Assembly (NCBI GenBank): GCA_025602915.1
Contig: JAHLJZ010000109.1
Coordinates: 1 to 64,000, forward strand
Length of the DNA: 64,000 bases
Reading direction: 5' to 3'
Source of the DNA: Paraphysoderma sedebokerense
Taxonomy: Eukaryota > Blastocladiomycota > Physodermatomycetes > Physodermatales > Physodermataceae
Within the stretch, counting starts at the first letter, position 1. Every line of letters begins with the position of its first letter. The position numbers were made by a program, and so were the translations under genes. Below are positions 44,564 to 58,768 of this stretch, in pieces. The notes beneath the pieces are model-generated. The model did not search any database. It saw nothing but the letters and a program-made list of their open reading frames with translations, and was not told the origin of the DNA.

Positions 44564-45313
44564 ATGCAAATTCAACTCGCATCTCTGGCTTTGATCGTCG
44601 CTTTAATATCGACCTCAAACTCTGCGCCGATTATTCCGGCTCCTATTGCAGCTTTACCTTTTGCAGCGAAGGTATGGATAAATTTAGCACCTCCTTGTTT
44701 ATTGATATTTTCTTCCCTTCTAAGCAGTCATTTGACCTTATCATACATTAGGCCGCCATTGGTTCCGCTGCTGTTGGAACGGTTGTTGGTACTGCCGCAT
44801 GGATTAACCATGGTAAGAAAAGTGAAGACAAACAGCGACATGCTACTATGACTTTTGTTACCCCCGATGAAAAGTCAGTGTACACCTGTGGACAACCTTT
44901 GGATATTGTCGTCAACACTTTTGGCATGGGCAGCTTCTGGGTATGTGGGGTTCCACAACTTAGTTGGCTTATCTGCCAAGAGCTTGTATTGATCGTTTGA
45001 ACTTCAACAGGGTATTTCAACCGCCAAATTCACTCTCATCGACGCTCAAGGAAAAGCTGTCTCTGAGGTTATGAAGCAGAAATTGTCCAGATTTTTGCAC
45101 GAAGAGCGCACTATGGGCATGGGTCGGGCTAGAAATGGCAAAGGAGAATTCTCGTGGACCATCCCCGAGACCATCACCAGCGGAAATTACAAACTCGAAT
45201 TCGAATCGTTTAATGCACTAAACATGGATCGATCCAGAAAGAGATTCGTATCACCATCGTTCCATATTGCTTGCAACAGTCAACCACAGGAGGGCGAACC
45301 CATTGCTCCCTAA
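44564..45313 (+). CDS. Small secreted protein with Kre9/Knh1-like domain
   Basis: Three exons fit: 44564-44671, 44752-44940 and 45011-45313, giving 199 aa. The N-terminus MQIQLASLALIVALISTSNS is a clear signal peptide. A short Ala/Pro/Ile-rich stretch and a Gly/Ala-rich helix (AAIGSAAVGTVVGTAAW) follow. Then comes an Ig-like module: a strand with TCGQPLDIVVNTF, AKFTLIDAQGK, and GEFSWTIPETITSGNYKLEF. This is the pattern of the Kre9/Knh1 N-terminal domain found in many fungal wall and secreted proteins. It ends soon after, with no GPI signal. Its role may be in the wall or the environment. Assignment to the domain rests on the SWTIP...GNYKL block. Confidence 0.7.
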
Positions 45314-45564
45314 GTAGTACTTGCGGCATCAGCTGACTAGTCGTTAGAACTTACTCGCTGCCTTAGATTATGATAGTTGCATCACAGTTGCATATATCAA
45401 AGTGATGTCTTAATGGTTGCATCTAGTATTTATCGTCGATCGATTTGTGCCCGCCTTATATCATGAAAAACATAGCGATGTGCTCTTTTATTAAATAATA
45501 TTACACGCAGGACTGTTTTCTCAACGTATCCTATTACCTTTCTCAATATCCGACGTTAATGAGG

Positions 45565-46773
45565 TTACAATACGTAATGAGTGAAAGCCCACATCAGGAA
45601 TATCGATACAGCTGCACCACCCCAAAATATCCATTGATCTTGCGCTGTCCTTCGTTCGATGAACTGAATGACTGTGCGCGACACACCCAGAGTATTGGCC
45701 GCATCTAGAAGTCGCCGATGTGCCCTCTTACATACTATTAGTCACACAGGTACATTCATTGTATAAATCTGCATTGATAACAAACCTTTAGTATTGTCCT
45801 TTGCTCCTTCAGATTATCGAGTCCCTGCTTTGCTTGCATTATGAATGTGTCCATCTCCCTTTCGGTGCTATTTAACACCTGACGTTCGTGCAAATGAAAA
45901 TCAATAGATATTGCAGTTTCTTGCTGTAAAAATTATTCGAAGCGATTAAGAATTGTTTTAGGTTTGCCCATTACACAGAGATAATTATCATACCTGAGCT
46001 GATTTTGTTCTTTGGAATAATTCTTGTCGTTCCTGTTGCTGAGTTTCCTATGTTTAAAAGCCCGGTTATGGTGTATTCTTTTCACCAGTAAGAGAAATAA
46101 GAGGTAAGATATGACGAGAAGGACCAACCTTCATCATTTCTCTTTGCCTTATCCTTTCAAGCTGGCCTTTCATCTGATTCAAGTCATCACGAAACTTGGC
46201 AACTCGCCTGTGGTTGTCGGAATCATATAATTGATATCGGCAATAAATCCAAAACAGTAGTCAAAGAAATAGACGTTAGACAAATTCGGTCCTACACAGT
46301 TACCAAATCCATTGCCGGTACATCTTTATGTGTTTATTTGCTTACCCTAATGCTTTGTCTCGCTTCGCCATAGTAATTTCTCTTTTCGCTAGGTCGTCAT
46401 ACTCGTCTATAGATCGCTGCACATTTGTCAACGCACTGTTAAGCCTCCCTTCGTACAGAATTCAAGGTATATATCATATTGAGTGGTATGAATTATGGCG
46501 ACATTGAGCGGTGGCCGTGGTTCCAAAAGTGTTTACAGCAACGGAGAAGAAATATAATCCAGACGTTCCAAATATCAGTTCATATGTGAGTATTCTGATT
46601 GAATAAATTACCGGTAATGTGAAGCGGGAACCAATATCATTCAAATCATGCTGACAGGGTTTCAAATACCAACCTTGGATCACCTGAGAAGTGTCAACCC
46701 CCGACTCAAATCGACCCAAATCTGCCGATATGGATTCTTGCTGACGCAGAATGTTCTGATAAAGAGAATTCAT
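45565..46773 (-). CDS. BOS1: Qb-SNARE Bos1/membrin
   Basis: This tail-anchored SNARE acts in ER-to-Golgi vesicle fusion with Sed5, Bet1 and Sec22. Six exons fit: 46773-46674, 46448-46346, 46207-46129, 46047-45994, 45923-45786 and 45726-45565, giving 211 aa, near the family length. The N-terminal Habc part starts MNSLYQNILRQQESISADLG and includes IQGRLNSALTNVQRSIDEYD, DLAKREITMAKRDKALGRVA and KFRDDLNQMKGQLERIR, all matching Bos1. The SNARE motif runs from ERQVLNSTEREMDTFIMQAK to RRLLDAANTLGVSRTVIQFI, followed by ERRTAQDQ and the C-terminal membrane anchor WIFWGGAAVSIFLMWAFTHY. The zero-layer Gln is expected within the SNARE motif; the Q residues there are consistent. Confidence 0.92.
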
Positions 46774-47036
46774 ACGGTTTTAAAGAAGCTCTCTGTCGAC
46801 GAGAAATGAGGATGCAAGAAATGGCAGTTATTAGGATTCGGAGCTGCGTAAGAGATGTTCCCGCGTTAGTTGCTTCGTGACAATTTCCGAATTCCAGTGC
46901 AAGGGATTACGGGACTTTTAAATAGGGTATCTTATTTTACACCAATATACACAATCTCCACACATTAAATATATTACAAGTTTCTATTCAGATTTTAAAA
47001 ACCAATCTATGGGAATTTTAAATCAGGAGATGAATC

Positions 47037-50000
47037 TTAAATATTATCTCCAGACAAATTACTGGTACTACGAATGAACATATGGCTCGGATCCAATAAG
47101 TTCCCTTGTGGGGCCGGAAGATGACTATAGCTTCGCTTTGACTCCCGATTCAGACCATTCGTGCTTCGGGCTGGCTCCAGTACTTTGACGCTCTTAGCCC
47201 GTGCCAACGGTTTGGAGTTCAATTCAGGAACAGAAGAGGCCGGGGAGAGAGGTGGAAAGAAGAATCGATTAACTAGTGGGATATCTTTTAACCGACTGTG
47301 AAACTCTAATATGACAGCGACGGCGACTGCACAGAAAAAGCCGAAAATCAAGAGTAGTAAAAGAATTGATATGACAAAACGGTTCTTCTCGGACGGAAAT
47401 TCTTGGTTGTAAAGTAGCAATCCGAATCCCAAAATGAGGCCGGAAGATACAACTGAAAGAATTTCAAGGTAATTTAGGGTCATATGGTTGTAAGGTTTGT
47501 ATCGCCAATATGTTGCGTATGCGAAGAGACAAAGAAAAATAGTGAGCAGAATCTGAAGAGTAGTGTATCTGGTCAAATCCGAAATGTTAATCATTTCTGT
47601 ACTTTAAAGAATCAAATATTGGAAACCCAAACCTCGTAAAAAACTGTTTGACACTGATCATAAACAGTTTTTGCATCAGCTGAATGAATATAAAATACTG
47701 ATATTCGTCTTTGAAGAAACTATTTCTTGAGACCGCCTCTTTCACAATGTCCTTCCATTTCATCCAGAAGGCCCCATCCCTCCGTTCTTGGTACAGAAAG
47801 AAAAATACGGCAAGGAAATAAACAGGGATTCCGACGACGTAGAAACTAAAAAAATTCATCATTAGCCTCCAACAAAAGGCAATTCAAGGCACCGAGGAAA
47901 GACTCACAGTAATCCCGCCAACGCAAATGGTAAGTTATCGTACCTGCGATAAAAGTCAATTACTATAACAATTAAAGTATAGTATACAACGGAAATATCT
48001 AACATACCACCAAGGCTCATAACAGCGCAAACTTCGATCAGCGTCTTTGAAAAAGTAGTTAGCACGATGTAGAGCAGAAGGTAATCGAATCAATAATCAC
48101 CTAGATAATAAAATGAATCGCCTTCGAGTGTGCAGTCAAAGAACCTATAAGCATCACGACATTAGCATTACGTCAAGCGTGGCCAAGAAATGTGGAGAGG
48201 GAAAACGTACGAAAGTGTTTTGGACGTAACAGTCACATACAAGAAAATCAACAAAGCATGAAAACCACGCAAAAGAAGATAGTATAGTTCAGTTTGAGCT
48301 CGCCACTCAGTCAATTTGTCCGGCCGCTTATATTGATATCGCAAATAAAAGGATGAAGTTGCACCGATGGCAGATCTTGCTTTGCGCATAAGGGATGAGT
48401 TCATGATGGCGATAATTGCGAGGATTCCAATAAATATGACGGGAAGAAGGAGGGTTACTTTCATTTTGAAGGTATAATTAATTGACTCATCTTGAATCAG
48501 ACATTCCGGAGACACCAGCTCAATATTTAAATTGACGAAGGAGAGGCTGTTCATCACGGCTTGAAACTCTGTGTAAAGCAGTTTTAGCGTCCAAAACAGC
48601 GGAACGAAAGAAAAAAAATTCTAATACCAGTGGTCCAATTTAATTGTAACTCCCGTACTATCACAATCATCTGTACAAAATTAATCGAAATACTCGCAAT
48701 ACCAAGCCTAGATGAAGAATTAGGAATGGCTCGGTAAACTAAAGGTTCAAAGAAACTTACCCTGGCCCATTTGCCGTCAGACGAATTAAAAGATACAACA
48801 ATACTATGCCACCGACAGCTACGACAACAATCATTATGATTGTATTAGTTGTGTCTCCTCCGCACGAAATGCAATTGTCATTAAGTTTGTAATAGCGCTT
48901 AGAGCATTCCGCGCATCTCGTGCCACTATAACCCTGAAAGAGCAAACAAAATCAGTCGTTCAGTTCAATTGTTACAGAAATTAAAAAAGTAATTCACCTC
49001 TGCGCAGACACCTGAAGGAGAACCGGGGCAAGCTGTTTTAGGTGAACACGGCAAAAAAACACTGGCATCACTTTCTGCACTTTTCCAAAATCCTGGGGCT
49101 GCGTATGGTAAGTGTTGTCCGGTGAAGCTACAAATAATTAAGGTTATTGTTTATCCCCGCTGTTAGAAGACTCATACTCAAGATACACACCTACAGGTAG
49201 CGCCAAAAGGACATGGCTGCAAGGGTAGATTCATGTTAGATACACTATGTGAGATCGACGATCGCGGGGACATACATGACATGCACTCTCGGACGAACGA
49301 TTGAACACATTCAGGTGGAGCGGAGCACAAGAAATGGTGAATTTTACTTCACAAGGATCAGAACTGAGGTTGAACTGATTCCTTGCAATGTAGGAGAATG
49401 TTCCTGTCGGTTTACTAGACAAAATTCAGAAATATTCAATAAATCAATATTATCTGAATCGACATACTCTCCCACGTTGTAATTTGCTTTATATTTGACT
49501 ACGTTTTGCCGATACTCTTCTCCCGACAGCAGTGCACGGGAGTTGTCCATGGGTGAAACCAATTTGCCAACAGCCGGGAGGGTTATGAACTCCAAAACCA
49601 CCCTGTATTTTGCCTGAAGCGTTAGCACAACCTTCAATCTGCGTGGTAACACAGAGAGAATATTCTTACTTGTGCTTAGCGACGTCTCTCCGATCAAGCA
49701 AGATATCCTCGGATATAAGGATATCAGCTTGACAGTCAATCGTTGGAAAAACATCCACCTTTATAATACCTGGTTTCGATTGTGTTTGGCCAGTTTTGTC
49801 TACCGAGAAAATGCCAGGAGTTAGCCGTCGTCATTCAACGATGACATGAAGAAAAAATTACAACGAACGATAGCAATAATACTGGAATTCAAAGCTTCCA
49901 TGCACATCCTTTGCAGGCCGAAATATTATGCGCCCTTTGCTGTCTGTTATCAGAACGCTGGTTCCAATGTATACCTGCGTGTCGTCAAACGAAGACATCT

Positions 50001-52208
50001 TTCCAATAGTTTCCGATGGCGCCGCAGATAAATAGATTAATAATTCGTCCGGTTGGGTTCCAAACGCAGTGCAATTCAGGTTAATGAGTTCTTGCGTATT
50101 CTCCTTCATCCTATGAGTATGATTGTACGCCGTGGGAATAAATGTAAAAGTCCAATCGTCCGGAGTGCTATCGTAACCACACAGTGATAGTGAAACTTTT
50201 TTAACCCCCGGAACAGCAGGATTTAATGTACAATTGATAGTAGTTTCGTTTTGTCCATTGCTGAATGTGTTCGAATCCACAAGTGAAATGCTCGTGCAAG
50301 GGGAATCGCCCACTTTCAAGTTACTACTGAAGAGCTGATCATAGTACGCCCCACGAACTACCAAAGTCATATTTGCCGTCGAATCTGCAAGAGTTGAATT
50401 GAAGTCAATCATAGAATCAAACGTCAATGAAAAGTAAATTTCAACTAACTCGTATCGACGGCATCGGGTTTGACCGATATGATTGATGGTTTGATAACAT
50501 TGAAATTTGATTTGGTAGCTATGGGGGAATATGGAAGAGCGGAAAAGTTGACAAATAAATCAGTTGTACCCAATGGAAGACCGCACGGTGGTATGATGGA
50601 TAGTTTGGTGGCATTCCACTGAACTTGCGCGACGGGTATACTTCCAAATTGGACGACTGGCGGAGAAGTAAAAGCTTGCGATGGTAAAGAATCGAATTCA
50701 ATCAGAATTGGAACTCCCGGTTGAATCAAAATCTCCCCAGGAACTGTCGATATTAAAGGGGTCGAGACTCCCTTAATCGCCAAAGGAAGAATATTGGCGA
50801 AGAATAATTTTCCGGCAGGCAACGTTGGACCTGTGGAAGGATTTGCTAGATTGCCCTGCGTTATCCCCGTCAATATGATCCGGCCATTGCTCTCTATATC
50901 AATTCTTGATGAATTGTCATCTCCAATAGTGGACATAATCAAGCTGTCCTTCATTGACAAATCTAATCTCGACATCCGCATCAAAACAATATCCGACATG
51001 CCGCGCAAGCCATCAGCCCACTCACTTCCATTATATACTTGGAGGAGCTCTGTTTGGGAAACTAAAGCGACATAAACATCGTCACCAGACACCTGGATGG
51101 CACTGTCCGGCCGGATCGAATATATGGGTGCCAGGGACAAATATCGTTTTGGGTCGCCTAGTTGGTCAGTGTTGGATATGCGTTGAATAACTATTTCATT
51201 CACTTGACTGTCACTGAACTGATACAATATAAACGTGGAGCCATCGATGTCCTTCGCCAGAACGGGGTATCCTCGCACTTTTCGATTCTCCGGTGCAGTT
51301 ACTATGTTGATCTCGTTAAATGCAAGTGAACCTTGATCATATTGCAAATAACTGATTTGATCAGTTGAAATGAGACGAAAAGTGATTGTGTTGCATTTAT
51401 GGCATTCAAATTCAAAGGAAAATACCATCTTATTGATAATCTGAGGATTCGGAAGTAATTCATGCCAGGTACAATTGTCGTAGAAGGCGGCTAAACTGAA
51501 GAACGGGTTGTCGTTCTGCGGAATTTTGTGGGGATGAAGTGCGAGCAGCAGATAGTATTCTAAGTTAGATGATATCCATCCCAATTTTATGTTCCTTTAT
51601 GAAGATTTAAAAGAAAAACATTGTCAGACCAGCAAAATGGATTGAACCGAGACCATACATACGGATACTGTAAACTATTCGCAAAAGTATGATTTTGATC
51701 GATCACTGGAGATTCTAATGTTGTCACATTATTAAATGTAAGAGAAGAGTGTCCAAATTTTTGAATGGCGAAATTGTTTTGGGCAAAAGAAACTATGTAT
51801 AGCGAGGAATCATTAGGATGAAATGTGAAAGCAACTGCACTCCAATTCCTACGTGAAAAGGGTTAATAATGTCTTCTTCGCAGTTATCGGGTTTTGGGCC
51901 ATCCATTACCCTTCAGAGTCGAACATCCAATTTGCTGGTTTCACATTTATATTTAGAAAGTCAATGGAATTATTGTTGAGGCCGAGTCGATAGAGATTTA
52001 CGACATTACTGCCTTCTGTTCCCGTTAAAGTGTAGATGAAGCTGCCATTTCTCAACGTATCTATGATGAAGCGTTTTTGAGAGAATGGTACTGATGAAAC
52101 TTTTTCCAAGTAATACTTGTTTGCTGTCTTCGAGTAAGAATTGAAAATTGTGATGAAGAGCACCACGAGCAGTGTGGTGAACCCGTACGGACGCATTTGA
52201 GGTATCAA
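47037..52208 (-). CDS. Receptor-like multidomain TRP-like membrane protein, tandem copy A
   Basis: One gene of about 16 exons spans this stretch; exon ends are approximate. It starts MIPQMRPYGFTTLLVVLFIT, a signal peptide. The large N-glycan-rich ectodomain has repeat-like strands (SRIDIESNGRIILTGIT, near 50900) suggestive of a beta-propeller, then Ig-like TIG segments (about 50700-50160), then a segment with STIWF-like pattern ending GRIIFRPAKDVHGSFEFQYY (about 49950-49860) like cadherin/Calx repeats. A Cys-rich stalk follows (SACHVCP; CAECSKRYYKLNDNCISCGG). The C-terminal block has about eight helices: TIIMIVVVAVGGIVLLYLLI, then LVSPECLIQDESINY, helices near 48480-48230, FFDCTLEGD and SLRCYEPW, VVGIPVYFLAVFFFLY and the last three helices. 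The cytoplasmic tail is short. It is more divergent than copies B and C are from each other. Confidence 0.7.
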
Positions 52209-52695
52209 TGTGTATGCTCGATGCTTTGCCGACTCAGAAATTTCTTGGCATTGGCAAAATTAAAACCGCAAAATGCAGGAAGTTTAAGCAGTAAGGAGAG
52301 GTAAGGAGTCAGAACTTCGGAGGTACGGATGGGATAGGTCTCCCGTTGGCATCATTTGGATGTATCTGGTAGCAAGTCTCGACTATGCCCAAATGCTTCC
52401 CAGGCGCGTCACTTCGCAGCTTGCGTCGGTTCGCGTTCGCTTCGGATCCAAACACCGCTGATGTTCGACTCCCTGCAAATTGAAAATGCTCTACAATTCG
52501 ATCTGCTATTTTTAAACCAGGCCGAGACAACTAACATATATGATACATAGAAATGGAAATAAGTATGCACTCCTTACGCGTTTTCAACTAAACTGACCGC
52601 GCTCACTCATGCCGACAAACACGTAGAGCAACGCTGCAATAGATAGACCGAGTAAAAAGAGCCTTTATGACACAATAAATATATACACATTACTT
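52209..52695. other. Intergenic between receptor copies A and B
   Basis: No supported gene. It contains the promoter of copy A and the 3' end of copy B. Confidence 0.4.
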
Positions 52696-55600
52696 CTACG
52701 CATCATTCTTTAACAACTGCATCCTAGATGGAGCTTGAGGTAATGGTTTCGTAGGCGAATTCCTTGATTTACGGCAAAACCCTCTATCAATATTCTTTAA
52801 AACATTTGTAAACTCATACAGCACTGCGACTACAGTGGCTGTCACAAATCCCAACAAAATTATCAAAAGAGCTGCTGTCAACCAAACTTTTTGTTCTTCT
52901 GAGGGAAATTGGTCTGTGAATAGGAGCAGCCCAACAGCTAGAATCGCGGCACTGGAAAGACAGGATAACGCTTCAAGATAGTTCAAACTTTTATATGTAT
53001 AAGGCTTATAGCCGTGGTAAAAAACGTAAGAAATGAAGCAAATAAATAACAATAGAAGGACTTGAAGCGATCCGTATCTAATATGTAGCGTTAATCCAAC
53101 GTCTCCAGAATTTAGGGCAGATGTATAAGCATACAAACCTGGTAAAGAATTGTTGAATAGAGATGATCATAAATTTGAGCATAATTTGAACCAGAATAAG
53201 GTACTGAAAATCGGGCTTCACATAAGTGTTCTGAGAGATTGCCTCCTTACAAATTTTCTTCATGCGCGCAAAAAATGGTCCCTCGTGTTTATCTTGATAG
53301 AAGAAATAAAATATCGCGAAGAAATATATTGGAATGCCAATGACGTAGATCCTGATTGTTCGGAATATGCCAAAATTAATATGGGTCACATACAAACGGA
53401 CAAAAATTCTAACTGGAAAAGAAAACACTCACGATACTCCCAACCAAGCCAGAACTAAATTTTCTTGCCACCACGCATCTTCATAGCAGCGAAGACTCGG
53501 TTCGGAATCTAAAAGCGGTTGTCAGGTCGCGAATAGAGCTGTAAATAGTCAAAATTCATCATACCAAGATAGTAGCGACCATCGGCTTCTTTCGTACAAT
53601 CAAAGAATCTGACAAAGAAAATCTGAGTTACGCATAAAATATATTCATAAATGATAAAGAACCTACGACAAAGACTTTGATGCAACAATAATATATGTGA
53701 ATGATAACACTGTATTAAATGCCCTTAAAATAGCGAAATACATCTTAGTCTGGTGTCTCCACAGAGAATCTGCATCCGGAATTTTGTAGGCGCGACCAGC
53801 ACATGACGATAGAGCTGCCAGTAGGCGATATAGGGGTATTCTGGCCATCTTTGAGTTGCAAGCGGCAAAAAACAGCAGCAAACCAATCAAAACAAGGGGT
53901 ATGACTAAAACCACCCGAAATTTCAATGCAAAGCTATTGCCCTGAACAGGAATAAAGCATTCGGGCGATAAAAGCTCAGGATTGAACATAAGGAACGAAA
54001 AGCCATTTAATGCATCGTGAAACCCTAAAATTCATAACACGGTTCAGTCTAATACAGATTGACGGTGAAACATAAGAGTAATACCTGGAGTCCAGTTCAG
54101 TTTTAATTCTCTCAGAACTGAAATCATTTGTATAAAGTTGACAAAAATGGTTGCGAATCCAAGACTGAAATCTCGAATGTGTCAATATGATACCGTAAGG
54201 GAGGCGATATGAGGAATTACATGTGTACCTTGGTCTAAACAATAATTAGAACAGATTGTGAAGGTTAGGGACGCAAAGAATAAAACATACCCATTTTCTG
54301 CAAATCGGATGATCACAGATACCACAATAGCCCCGCCAACAAGGATACCGAATATAATCAATAGCGTGATTGCTGGGTCACCTCTGCAAGCAAAACACTC
54401 TTTATTTAGTTTATAATATCCCTTCGAGCAGTCTCCGCATCCTAAAGATCAACTCCGTTCAGAATACTGCCAAGTAGAAGATGGACTGAAATGACGTACG
54501 AATTCCGGTGTATCCAGGCCCACACTCTCCGTTTCCGTTTGCAGGGCAAGCCTTTTGTGATGCACACGGAAGGAATACATCATCTGTACCCCTCCAATGA
54601 CCTCTATTGGGTACTGGGGCTTGATCTCCATTCGGACTTCGTCAAATTAAAAGTTTGCGTTAGATATAAACCTGGTATGGAAATCAAGTCATTAATGTTT
54701 ACCTGCAAACTGCATTGTTGGGGCAACTGGCACAAACACGGGGCAATGATTTGTTGAAAACGTTAAGAAATAGAGGAGCGCAAGAGATACTAAATCGCAG
54801 TGTACAAGGCTTGGATTTCATGTTTATGTCATTTACTGCATAATATGTAATCTCATCAACAGGTAGAGACGTTCTAAATATCGCCCATAAAAAAATAATG
54901 AGTAAGAGATCAGCGAGTGTAATTCGATCGTAAAACATACCGTCGTTCGACTGAATAGTTCGCAACATAGCGGACGGATTCTTCTTGAAATACTTCTTCT
55001 GGTTCTATGGGTAACACACTTGCAGATTTAATGGAAATAATGGATCCGTTCTTCGGTCCATGGGATATACTCAACCAGAGCCTACATAACGTGTATAAAA
55101 GAGATGAACAAACAATCAGTCAAAGTGATGATAGAGACAAACTAATTGAACTTACTTGTCTTTTACAAGGTTTCTCTCTGTAAGAGTTATAATATCAGAT
55201 ATGAGAGCCTCCGGCTGGCAACTTAGGTACGGTAGTACAGAAATTTCAACCGCAATGGAATTAGTTTTCGAACCGTCACTTTTATCTGTAGAAGGTAATT
55301 TAGCCAAGCCATGTTGCTGATCATGAAGAAAATACTTTCGCACCTCGACAATAATACTTAAATGTGAAACTGCCATGAAAATTTACGGAAGGTAGATAGG
55401 AAATCGATCCTTTGATGTCAGACACGAAGACATCTTTTCCTTGCATGATGTGAGTACTGCTGTTGCTTTCAAACAATGTTCCCACAGTTATATCAGGAAC
55501 TTCAACAATCCGATACTCTAACTGGTCACTTAAGCCAAGATAATCAGGGCACATCGTCAAGGGAACGTTCGACTGTACGAGATTTTCTTGAATGGTGACA

Positions 55601-57870
55601 GGAATGGAAATGATCGGTTCGTAGTAGGTAATCTCCCAATTCAAATTTGATGTTTGGCTGCCTGATTCCACCAGAAGTTGAGCTCTCTCTTTAGCTGTCC
55701 CCGGCGGAGCATTACAACTGAATCCCCCATCTTCCAAAACAATGTCAACGCAAGTGGCATTGTTGAGACCTACCAAAGCTTGAATATCGCCGACATCACC
55801 GATATTTTCAACTTTGATTTTCAATCGAGTACCGCCAGCTATTAATAAATAATTTTAAGTTTTTTTACCATTGATACTTAGTATTTGCAGGCAATTCACT
55901 CACCGGTTGGGACAGCCCGCGGTTCTATAGATGTAATTGAAGGAGGAGCATACGAAAAATTTGTAGAAATTTCGATGGTCGGTTTATTCCCAAGGTACGG
56001 AAATTCTACTCTGACTCGAAGTCCTGCGAATTTTCAATTAGTCAGCCATAGCCATTTGCGCTTGAGAACTTAACAAAATGCATCTATACCGATACCCGCA
56101 CCGCGAGGAACTGAGACATCTAATGTGTTATTATTCCACCTGACTGAAAGAGATGGTTTGTCACGAACGTAAACCACAGGAACATAGCTCAAATCAACTA
56201 GTTGCAATTCAGCAGGTGGAACTGAAAATTCTATCCTCATCGTGTTATTTTCTCTGATCCTGCTCAAGTTCGCATCTACCACAGAAATATGCGAAATTTC
56301 AAACGGGGCCAGTCGAAAGTTGTAAAGGGTTGAATTGAACATATTATTAGATATCCACATAAGTTGCAATGCACCTGTGGTGTTGTCGACATCTAGTTTC
56401 GAAATGATGTCTTCCCCAGGTGTTGATAGAACTAATTTTGACTTCAATGACAAATCTGTCTGGTTGAATTGAAAGAGATAGATGTCTGTCTGCTTCACAG
56501 TAGCGCAACCATGAATACAATTTATCAAACTCGCATCGGCCGCAACCGCAGTATATACCGATCCATTCCATACTTTGATATCCATCTGAAATCGAGACGC
56601 GGTAGATACGTTCACCGGCAATACAGAGCCGCCAAGATAAGTATCACTCTGATCGAAGCTACGCAGCCATAGTTCATGACTAGTGTTGGAACGATGGGAT
56701 AGGTAATAAGATACGTTAGAATCGGTGTCGTAGCCGTATAATGCGAACTCGAAATCACGAAGCAAGCCAGATGATAGTTCTGTTGATCTTGTGATGAGAA
56801 CATCTTTAGCAATACTGTCCGGATGGAAATACGTGATGTTTGCATCATCCACAAGCTTAATCAAGTAGTTTGTTGCATTGCCTGAATTTGTGCAGTCGAG
56901 AGCCATTGAGTGAAGAAATTTTGGTTCGCTGTGATTGTATTTTGCGACCCAGATATCAGATTGATTTGTTGCATTATTAAATTCGTGACCATAGACTCCG
57001 ATATACCAAAAACTCCTGTTGGTTGATTTTGGAAATTCATGTTGGTAGATACCGACAACAATTGCTCCTTCCTTCCAACCAGACACGATGTAGCTTGATT
57101 GAAAAGACAAAGTACGTCAATATCCGTGGCTAGACATTGGGTGTTGAGTGGGAACTTACGGATTTTCTATAGTTGGCGCGCCGAGAATAGAATAACTTTG
57201 ATTCGCTAAGTACTGCAAGGTACTACTGTTATGGCCTTGAATACGTAAACCTGTGGCGTTACTGAATGCGGCCACGTAAATATCACCATAGGTCGGCTTA
57301 ACTGAAAATGAGATCGTGGACCACCGCCTGAATACATGAATGGAATTACATGTCAACATACTACATCAATTCTTTAAAGCTTGAGAAATGCACAAAGCAC
57401 CTTTCTGGGTCAAAATTCCAGTTTGGTATAGTCAGGTTGTTGAAAAACCGAATTCCGCTCAAATTTGCGGGGGTTCCGATGGAAGCATTTAAGAAAAAAT
57501 TTGACGTCACTTGCAAACTAATGCTTCCTACCGACGAGACTGCATTATTGATTATCGATGCCGCTTGTGTGGTTACATTTGTTGCCACACTAGGGCTGAG
57601 ACTTGTACTGTTATATATTTGAATCACACCGCTGTTGTTAACTCCCGCAAAAATGTAATATCCGTAGTCGTGTCTAACAGTCTGAATAATATATAATTTC
57701 GGGTCCGAAATTTCGATATTACTGGCGTTCTGGATATACCATGGGCTAGGGATTTCGTGAAACGCAGAAACTCGGCTTGCGAATAGAGACAACGCTAGGA
57801 GAAGGAGATGTAGAATCAGTAGAAAGCTGATATCGGTACCGAGACAGTCGCTGCTTTTAACCGCGACCAT
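52696..57870 (-). CDS. Receptor-like multidomain TRP-like membrane protein, tandem copy B
   Basis: It has the same architecture as the neighbouring copies, with about 16 exons. Residue 1 is at 57870, and a hydrophobic signal segment (FLLILHLLLLALSLFASRVS) is followed by SPWYIQNASNIEISDP, shared with copy C. Next come NWNFDPER, RRWSTISFSVKPTYGDIYVA, and a long exon (about 57110-56080) with many N-x-S/T sites, ISKLDVDNTTGALQLMWISN and VRWNNNTLDVSVPRGAGIG. TIG-like and cadherin-like modules follow at about 55830-55390 (GDIQALVGLNNATCVDIVLE; FHGSFTFKYYCRG). The Cys stalk includes RVCASCPNNAVCR, and the membrane block starts near 54400 and includes LLSPECFIPVQGNSFALKFR, VIGIPIYFFAIFYFFYQDKH and FYHGYKPYTYKSLNYLEALS. 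The cytoplasmic tail after the last helix is short and Pro-rich. The gene looks intact. Confidence 0.72.
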
Positions 57871-58768
57871 GTTTGCGCAAGAGAATACAGAGTTGAAGAT
57901 TTGTAATGCAGCTTGCCTATTCTATCCAGATTATGCCGAAAACAGAAACGAATATTTATAAAATATGTATATAAATGTGGTAAAAAAGACAAAATTCTCG
58001 GGAGAAACAGACACACATTCCGGTCGCCGGATGATCGGATCATTTCGCATGAGGCATTGAGCAGGGAGGCAATTTCTCGACACATCTTGAGTTCGACACG
58101 TCCGAAGGACCGAAAGCAAGAGACACTGCGACACGGACAGACTGCGTCACGGCGCTATATACAGCTGCGCAGGTGAGGACAGGCCACAACGGAAACAGCG
58201 CACAAATACATTCAATTACATTCAACTACATTCATTTCCAAAACCAACAACAGTCCAACAACTAGAGTAACGGGGCGTCTCATAATAATTTTGGCACTTC
58301 AACCATAACTCAGAACAGAATTTATGCACTAACAAGCCCTTAATCAGTCCTAAATCATAGGTTATAATTAAACTTGTACTGCTTTTAAGTATTCACGAAA
58401 TTTCACAAACACAAGACTTCCAACTGGCACCAGATTTGTATTTTGTGACATTTTTTGGGACTCAAAATATTGGTATAACATGGGTGATGTAACCTTTTGG
58501 CCGTCAACGGTCTACGCAATTGATATTTCCTTTTTTGAACAGAACACTCTCAGTGGTTGTTCTCAGCTTTTTGGACTAGTCACTTCATTATGAAAGCACA
58601 CCATGCGGTCAAAGAGACCAAAGGCGCCTTTGTATTACACACTTCGAGTGGCTTTCAGTTTGAGGGGTCAAGATTAGTCACATCTGAGTGCAAAAAGAGT
58701 AGCTGGATTTTATTGGTATAAAATATAGTAATATTAGAAACCTCAAGTTCTATGTTAAATCTACTCGT
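57871..58768. other. Intergenic between receptor copies B and C
   Basis: About 900 bp, AT-rich. No gene is supported. A TATA-like CTATATACA lies near 58158-58166 and could serve copy B (minus strand), but its distance from the start codon is large. Confidence 0.4.
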
